Shown one piece after another: positions 56,705 through 64,000 of a stretch of DNA of 64,000 bases. The notes beneath the pieces are model-generated. The model was given only the letters and a program-made list of their open reading frames with translations. It was not told where the DNA came from and searched no databases. The DNA comes from Nocardioides acrostichi (lineage in GTDB: Bacteria; Actinomycetota; Actinomycetes; Propionibacteriales; Nocardioidaceae). Location: the NCBI RefSeq assembly GCF_015319165.1, contig NZ_JADIVZ010000003.1, positions 248,001 through 312,000 of the forward strand. Reading direction: 5' to 3'. Within the stretch, counting starts at the first letter, position 1; each line of letters starts with the position of its first letter. A program made the position numbers and the translations under genes.

Positions 56705-57931
56705 GTGCCGACCACGCAGTCTCTGAGCCGCGCGCAGGCGCGCCGGGTGGCGCTGGCGGCCCAGGGTTTCCTCGATCGTGCGCATGCGAGCCCGACCATG
56801 CGCACCCTCGCGCGCACGGTGGAGCGCACCGGGGTGCTCCAGGTCGACAGCGTGAACGTGCTCCAGCGCGCGCACTAAATGCCGTTGTTCTCGCGTATCG
56901 GCCCCTACGACCCGGCTCTGCTCGTCCGCGCCGCCGAGCGCCGGCCACGGCGACTCGTGGAGTACTGGGCGCACGTGCAGGCGTTGATGCCCGTGGAGCT
57001 GTGGCCGTTGATGCGCCACCGCATGGACTTCTACCGAGAGCGCAGGGGCAAGTGGTGGCGTGACGTCGACCCCGCGTTCACCGCATGGGTGTCCAGCGAG
57101 GTGGCCGCGCGCGGGCGCCCGGTCACGGCGTCCGAGCTCGACGACGGCACGCCGCGCAGCACGGAGCACTGGGGCTGGAACTGGTCGCAGGCGCGTCAGG
57201 CCCTCGACTACCTCTTCATGGTCGGCGACCTCGCCATGGCGGGGCGCACCTCCCAGTTCGAGCCACGCTACGACCTGCCCGAGCGGGTTCTCCCACCCGA
57301 CGTGCTCGCCCTGCCCACGCCGAGCCCCCAGGAGGCGGTCACCGCGCTGGTGCGCCGCGCCGCCCGATCGCACGGAGTCGCCACGGCCACCTGTCTGGCC
57401 GACTACTACCGCCTGCGTCAGCAGCCGGCGTCCGACGCGCCCAGTGCCCAGCGTGCCGTCGACGAGCTGGTGGCGGCCGGCGAGCTGGAGCGGGTGCAGG
57501 TCGAGGGCTGGCGCAAGCCGGCCTACCTGCACCGCGACGCCCGGCTCCCGCGCCGGGTGCGTGCCCGTGCCCTGCTCAGCCCGTTCGATCCCGTGGTGTG
57601 GCAGCGCGAGCGCACGGAGCGGCTCTTCGGCTTCCGCTACCGCATCGAGATCTACGTGCCGGCGCCGCAGCGGCAGTTCGGTTACTACGTGCTGCCGTTC
57701 CTGCTCGGCGACCGACCCGTGGGCAGGGTCGACCTCAAGGCCGACCGGGCCGCCGGCGTCCTGCGCGTGCAGAGCGCTTGGCGCGAGCCCGACGCTCCGC
57801 CCGAGACCGCGGCGGAGCTGGCCACCGAGCTCGAGCGGCTGGGGCGGTGGCTGGGCCAAGAACGCGTCGTCGTCGGGCCGCGCGGCGACCTGGCGCCGGC
57901 CCTGGCCGACGAGGTGTCCCGGATCGGTTAG
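56705..57931 (+). pseudogene. YcaQ/AlkZ-like DNA glycosylase (winged-helix, DUF1006/HTH_42) with in-frame stop
   Basis: Reading from GTG 56705 gives 57 residues that match the family's N-terminus, with the QxD motif in LQVDSVNVLQRAH, then TAA at 56876-56878. The same frame continues at ATG 56879 with MPLFSRIGPYDP and the remaining 349 residues to the TAG at 57929. Homologues read LQRAHYMPLFSR here, so the TAA stands where TAC (Tyr) is expected: a single C-to-A change. Full length would be about 408 residues. Later motifs (SPFDPVVWQRERTERLFGF, GRVDLKADR) are intact. Either a recent nonsense mutation, a read-through case or a sequence error. Confidence 0.8.
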
Positions 57932-57951
57932 GGAGCGCCGAGCGGCGTGGG

Positions 57952-57957
57952 TACAGT
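57952..57957 (+). promoter_or_regulatory. -10 box TACAGT of secA
   Basis: TACAGT about 76 nt before the secA GTG. The leader has AGGAG near 58019-58023, so this mRNA is leadered. CCCGCGCGGG palindrome follows in the leader. Confidence 0.45.
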
Positions 57958-58033
57958 GAGGGAGCCCGCGCGGGACGCGTGAGGCACCCACCCGCACATC
58001 GGGACTTCGAGCCTGCCTAGGAGACGCACCACC

Positions 58034-60886
<2,853 letters not shown>

Positions 60887-60916
60887 GTCGACCGCTCTGT
60901 TGGGTAGTGCCGGGAC

Positions 60917-61459
60917 TCACGAGAAGTCGAAGGCGGTGCACACCCAGGCGTGGTCGCCCCGGGCGTCGTCGCGGTGCTCGAAGCGCGCCGCGACGGCACG
61001 AGAGCGGCGTCCGTAGCGCACCCGCACGGCCGCCTCGATGACGCCGGGGCGCGGCCAGGTGCAGTGCACGCTGGCGACCTGGGGTCGGATGGCCGGATGC
61101 TGGCCTGGCCCGCCCTGGTGCGCACCCGCCAACGCCACCAGTCGGGCACGGCGGCGCAGGTCGGCGTACACGTCGGAGCTGACACAGCGCAGGAGCTGGC
61201 TGCTCGAGCGGTTGCCGCTGACGATCTCGACCGCCACCTGGGCGACCCGCCACACCCACTGATCCGCCTCGCGACGGGCCTGGCGGTCGATCGGGATGAC
61301 CTGGCTGCCCGACTCATCGGCGAGTGCGGACTCCAGGGTCGGCTGGCCGGCGCCGCGCTGGGTCGCGGAGCGGCGCCCTGGTCGTCGTGGCAACGACGCG
61401 GGCACGTCGTCGATGAGCCCCTCGAGCAGTTCGGCGAGGTCAACTGGCAGGGCGGTCAT
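60917..61459 (-). CDS. Rv3235-like small protein (DUF6459-type)
   Basis: 180 residues. The middle segment ADQWVWRVAQVAVEIVSGNRSSSQLLRC and the C-terminal HAWVCTAFDFS match the small Rv3235-like family found beside secA in actinobacteria. No catalytic motif is visible. Two Cys lie near the ends of the conserved core. It is coupled to the LysM gene upstream on the same strand by an ATGA overlap. Function unknown. Confidence 0.75.
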   Translation of the reverse strand: MTALPVDLAELLEGLIDDVPASLPRRPGRRSATQRGAGQPTLESALADESGSQVIPIDRQARREADQWVWRVAQVAVEIVSGNRSSSQLLRCVSSDVYADLRRRARLVALAGAHQGGPGQHPAIRPQVASVHCTWPRPGVIEAAVRVRYGRRSRAVAARFEHRDDARGDHAWVCTAFDFS

Positions 61460-62127
61460 GGTGTCTCCCGAGAGGTGTGGTCGAGCAGGCTGGGCACCCG
61501 GAGTCGTTGTCCGGGCGAGATCAGGTCGGGGTCGGCGCCGACGATGACGGCGTTCGCCGCGTAGAGGCGCGGCCAGGCCGCAGCGATGTCGGCGTCCGAG
61601 GCGTCTGGGCCCAGGCGTGCGGCGGTGATACGCCACAGCGAGTCGCCGGGCCGGACGACGGCCACCGACGGCCGCTCGCCGAGGGCCGGTCGGGTCGCCA
61701 CGCTGGGGCGGGCCAGCCGTCCGTCGTCGCGCTGTGACTCCTGGTGCCGCGCGGCCGCGTGCTGGTGCTCCTGGTCGTGGTGGACGCCGCCCGGTGTGGC
61801 TGTTGCGGGCATCGCCACGCCGACGGTCGCGCCCACGAGCGCGAGTCCGCAGGTGCCGACGAGGAGCCGGTGGATGCCCCTCGGCACGCCCCGCGGTCGG
61901 TGCACCCCACCGGTCCGCAGCACGCTCACCGAGACGGCGATGGCGCACGACCAGACCCAGACGGCGCAGGCCACGAGTGCCCACGAGCACATCCACACGA
62001 GCACCGTGTCGAAGCGATCGGTGTGAGGTGCGTGGGGCGGGGGCGCGCACGTCACCACCGCGGCGAGGGCAGCGGTGCTGCCGCCCAGCAGGGCGAGGCC
62101 GCGTGACGAGGTGCCAGCGCTTTTCAT
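61456..62127 (-). CDS. Membrane protein with C-terminal LysM domain
   Basis: 223 residues. Two to three hydrophobic segments occupy the N-terminal half (for example MCSWALVACAVWVWSCAIAVSV). A Gln/His-rich linker follows. The C-terminus is a LysM domain (VVRPGDSLWRITAARLGPD ... NLIVGADPDLISPGQRLRVP type), which binds peptidoglycan. It is coupled to the Rv3235-like gene. ATG 62127 is preferred; a longer start at 62178 is in frame. No catalytic domain. Confidence 0.8.
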   Translation of the reverse strand: MKSAGTSSRGLALLGGSTAALAAVVTCAPPPHAPHTDRFDTVLVWMCSWALVACAVWVWSCAIAVSVSVLRTGGVHRPRGVPRGIHRLLVGTCGLALVGATVGVAMPATATPGGVHHDQEHQHAAARHQESQRDDGRLARPSVATRPALGERPSVAVVRPGDSLWRITAARLGPDASDADIAAAWPRLYAANAVIVGADPDLISPGQRLRVPSLLDHTSRETP

Positions 62128-62146
62128 GGCGATTCCCGAGTGATCG

Positions 62147-62198
62147 TTGCGTTTGCGTCTGTTTGAGCATGAAAGCACGCAAATGGATGCAAACGCAA
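62147..62198. promoter_or_regulatory. Inverted repeat between divergent LysM and Rv3235-partner genes
   Basis: TTGCGTTTGCGTC (62147-62159) and GATGCAAACGCAA (62186-62198) are inverted repeats matching 12 of 13 bases, in the AT-richest part of this region. A third half-site-like GCAAAT lies between. It probably is an operator for the two divergent genes; the regulator is unknown. Confidence 0.45.
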
Positions 62199-62246
62199 AG
62201 GTCTGTCCACAGCGCCGACGTCGCCCGGTGCGGCAGACTGGCCGCC

Positions 62247-62786
62247 ATGGTCTGGGCAGAGCACCTCTTCGATGTGCTCGACGAGCTCGAGCAGGAGGCC
62301 GAGGCGCTGTACGGCGCCGAGCGACTCGTCGAGATCGAGGACCGAGCGCGGTCCGAGTACGCCGACGTGCCGCTGGCGGGGCGCTTGATGGCCGCCGCAG
62401 GAGGCGCCGTCCGGCTGGAGGTGCGGGCGCTCGGGGCCGTGGTCGGAGAGCTCGAGCGCGTCGCGCGCGACTGGGTCGTGGTGCGGGGTTCGCGTCAGGA
62501 CTGGCTGGTGCCTCTGGCCGCCGTCATGACGGCCGAGGTGCCCACCGATCGCGCCGTCCCGGAGGTGGCGTGGTCACCGCTGACGCGGCTCGGCCTCGGC
62601 TCTGCTCTGCGCCGGCTCTCGGAGGAGGGGGAGCGATGCCTGGTGCACCTCCTCGACGGCACCCGTCACGAGGGTGTGCCGCGGCGGGTCGGCCGTGACT
62701 TCGTGGAGTTCGCCGAGGCAGACGCCGCCCGCGTGGTCCTCATCGCCCTGACCTCGGTCGTCGCGGTCCAGAGCCCCGACGACTGA
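62247..62786 (+). CDS. Conserved actinobacterial hypothetical protein
   Basis: 179 residues, soluble. The first third (EHLFDVLDELEQEAEALYGAERLVEIEDRARSEY) is helical and charged. The second half contains WLVPLAAVMTAEVP and two short strand-rich stretches (CLVHLLDGTRHEGVPRRVGRDFVEF) that suggest a small beta-barrel, perhaps PRC-like. It does not match a family I can name. A weak CAGACT -10-like site is 7 nt before ATG 62247. It is convergent to tatB across array C. Confidence 0.65.
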   Translation: MVWAEHLFDVLDELEQEAEALYGAERLVEIEDRARSEYADVPLAGRLMAAAGGAVRLEVRALGAVVGELERVARDWVVVRGSRQDWLVPLAAVMTAEVPTDRAVPEVAWSPLTRLGLGSALRRLSEEGERCLVHLLDGTRHEGVPRRVGRDFVEFAEADAARVVLIALTSVVAVQSPDD

Positions 62787-62792
62787 GCCACT

Positions 62793-63246
62793 CCGGTGGT
62801 TGAGCCGGGCGAGGCGCTAGCCGAGACCGTGCTTTCCGGTGGTTGAGCCGGGTGAGGCGCTAGCCGAGACCGTGCCTTCCGGTGGTTGAGCCGGGCGAGG
62901 CGCTAGCCGAGTCTCGTGTCGAAACCTGGTGAGGTGGTAAGCAGCGTTGCCTTGGCAGTTGCCGGGTTTCGACGCGCTCGTCGCTAGCGCTCCTCACGGC
63001 TCAACCACCAGCGGACGCGCTCGTCGATTTCGACACGCCTTCGCCTTCGGCATCCGGCGGCTCAATCCACCGGCTGGCGCTCCTCACGGCTCAACCACCG
63101 CAGGGCCATCACGGTGGTTGAGCCGGGCGAGGCGCTAGCCGAGACCGTGCCTTCCGGTGGTTGAGCCGGGTGAGGCGCTAGCCGAGACCGTGCCTTCCGG
63201 TGGTTGAGCCGGGCGAGGCGCTAGCCGAGTCCCGTGTCGAAACCCG
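62793..63246. repeat. Palindromic repeat array C, without an HNH gene
   Basis: Six units read GGTGGTTGAGCCGGGCGAGG then CGCTAGCCGAG, a core absent from arrays A and B. Three units in the opposite orientation lie between them (62968-63110), one with the same core as the in-gene reverse units (CACGCCTTCGCCTTCGGC) and one shortened. At 62946-62965 it has the sequence GTTGCCTTGGCAGTTGCC, related to the flank GTTGCCTTGCCCGTTGC next to arrays A and B. No gene is supported in 62787-63254. Confidence 0.9.
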
Positions 63247-63254
63247 GTGAGGTG

Positions 63255-63593
63255 TCAGGTGGCCTCGAGGTCGTAGGGTGGCAGTTCGCCCTCGGCGAGC
63301 GGCACGGTCTCGGGCTGGCGGCGGGGACGGATCTCCTCGTCGTCGTCCTCGTTCATCGCCTCGATGATGTGCTTGCGCACGATCGCGCGGGGGTCGAGAT
63401 CCCGCAGCTCGAGGTCGGCGTAGTCGGGGCCGAGTTCGGTGCGCAGCTCGTCGCGCGCCTGGTTGGCCATCCGCTTGGCCATCTTGGCCCACTGGCCCGC
63501 CTGACGGGCGAGCTCGGGCAGCTTGTCGGGCCCGAACACCATGATGGCGACCACCGCGATGACCGCGAACTCAGGCAGACCGATTCCGAACAC
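63255..63593 (-). CDS. tatB: Sec-independent translocase protein TatB
   Basis: 112 residues. The N-terminal membrane helix and hinge FGIGLPEFAVIAVVAIMVFGPDKLPELARQAG is the TatA/B signature; the Glu in the membrane region is as in TatB. An amphipathic helix and an acidic C-terminus (EDDDEEIRPRRQ) follow. It acts with TatC in twin-arginine export; tatA and tatC are not in the window. A minus-strand TAGGCT (63600-63605) lies 6 nt before the GTG at 63593, so the mRNA is probably leaderless. Confidence 0.92.
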   Translation of the reverse strand: MFGIGLPEFAVIAVVAIMVFGPDKLPELARQAGQWAKMAKRMANQARDELRTELGPDYADLELRDLDPRAIVRKHIIEAMNEDDDEEIRPRRQPETVPLAEGELPPYDLEAT

Positions 63594-63599
63594 GGGGCA

Positions 63600-63605
63600 A
63601 GCCTA
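63600..63605 (-). promoter_or_regulatory. -10 box TAGGCT of tatB, leaderless type
   Basis: TAGGCT on the minus strand, 6 nt before GTG 63593, with no ribosome binding site. Confidence 0.5.
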
Positions 63606-63673
63606 GAGGGGTACCCGCACGCCTCGGGCCAAGTCCGGCGACTTCACGGCTGATTCACACCTCGGCGGGCAGG

Positions 63674-64000
63674 TCAGCGACCCGCGGGGGAGATGCCGAG
63701 CTGCATGCCGGCCAGACCGCGCGAGCGGCCGGAGAGGCGGGCCGCGATGTCGGTGAGCACCCTCGCCGCCGGGGCCGTGGGGTCGGACTCGACGATCGGC
63801 TTGCCCGCGTCTCCTCCCTCACGCAGCGAGATGTCGAGCGGCACCTCGCCCAGCACCTGCACGTCGTAGCCGAATCGCGACGACAGCGTGCCTGCGACGC
63901 GCGCGCCGCCGCCGGCGCCGAACACCTCGAGTCGGTGCTCCTTGCCCTCCGGCGTGCAGTGGGGGCAGGGCAGGTAGCTCATGTTCTCGATGACGCCGAC
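63674..64000 (-). CDS. Mrp/NBP35 family iron-sulfur cluster ATPase, C-terminal part
   Basis: The 5' part lies beyond the window end, so only about 108 residues are visible. ENMSYLPCPHC is the conserved CxxC metal or cluster-binding motif of Mrp/ApbC proteins. FGYDVQVLGEVPLDISLREGGDAGKPI is the family's C-terminal signature. The P-loop lies outside the window. Mrp proteins carry Fe-S clusters. It may share an operon with tatB, as the stop is only 81 nt before the tatB start. Confidence 0.88.
   Translation of the reverse strand, partial: VGVIENMSYLPCPHCTPEGKEHRLEVFGAGGGARVAGTLSSRFGYDVQVLGEVPLDISLREGGDAGKPIVESDPTAPAARVLTDIAARLSGRSRGLAGMQLGISPAGR

Noticed and set aside
62200..62215. DnaA box or replication origin near GTCTGTCCACAG
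   Set aside because: Only a single imperfect DnaA-box-like 9-mer is present, with no dnaA, dnaN or AT-rich unwinding region nearby.

Overview
The window is about 70% G+C, tightly packed DNA from a high-GC actinobacterium. Gene order is the main taxonomic clue. purK-purE, whiB2-fbiA-fbiB, DUF3499-manB-Trm112-SIS, ahcY-mtrA-mtrB-lpqB and comF-hpf-secA all follow the Mycobacterium tuberculosis Rv3240-Rv3276 region. The accessory content (galactofuranan genes, SLAC1/TDT transporter, DUF222/HNH elements, short palindromic repeats) suggests a Nocardioidaceae-like member of the Propionibacteriales rather than a mycobacterium. That family assignment is inference; there is no rRNA gene here to confirm it.

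Layout. 1-10.9 kb: the end of a class III nucleotide cyclase, an orphan winged-helix regulator, purK-purE, a membrane acetyltransferase, dps, a SigB/SigF-type sigma factor, an enoyl-CoA hydratase, two LCP-family cell-wall ligases, a thioesterase and a GNAT enzyme. 11.0-13.3 kb: an SOS-type DUF222/HNH gene (minus strand) and a nine-unit palindromic repeat array. 13.3-25.4 kb: a cell-envelope block with two GlfT1-like glycosyltransferases, UDP-galactopyranose mutase, the GlfT2 polymerase, a Wzm/Wzt exporter, a secreted amidase and ManC. 25.5-28.3 kb: coenzyme F420 genes. 28.5-37.9 kb: whiB2, a giant membrane glycosyltransferase, DUF5719, DUF3499, phosphomannomutase, Trm112, SIS and an acyltransferase. 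38.1-41.2 kb: a collagen-like protein, a second repeat array and a second DUF222/HNH gene on the plus strand. 41.2-48.1 kb: DUF402, a penicillin-acylase-family enzyme, DUF808, LysR and a TDT transporter. 48.2-64 kb: ahcY, mtrAB-lpqB, comF, a structured RNA leader with hpf, a NarL-type regulator, a broken YcaQ-type glycosylase gene, secA, a LysM protein, a third repeat array, tatB and the end of an Mrp ATPase.

The most unusual signal is the pairing of DUF222/HNH genes with 48-bp palindromic repeats. Each HNH gene has a repeat array directly upstream. Units of the same repeat lie inside the coding sequence of both genes, in both orientations, and keep the reading frame because the full unit is exactly 16 codons. 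Both genes have a LexA-like box (GAAC-N4-GTTC) over a leaderless promoter. The two gene-plus-array modules form a long inverted repeat around roughly 25 kb of cell-envelope and F420 genes. A third array (62.8-63.2 kb) keeps the same flank but has no HNH gene.

Other points of interest are a probable raiA-type structured RNA upstream of hpf, a premature TAA in the YcaQ-like gene, a predicted pseudoknot upstream of the orphan regulator, a perfectly palindromic divergent promoter (ACGGTACCGT), and a set of TANNNT -10 boxes 6-8 nt from start codons that points to widespread leaderless transcription.
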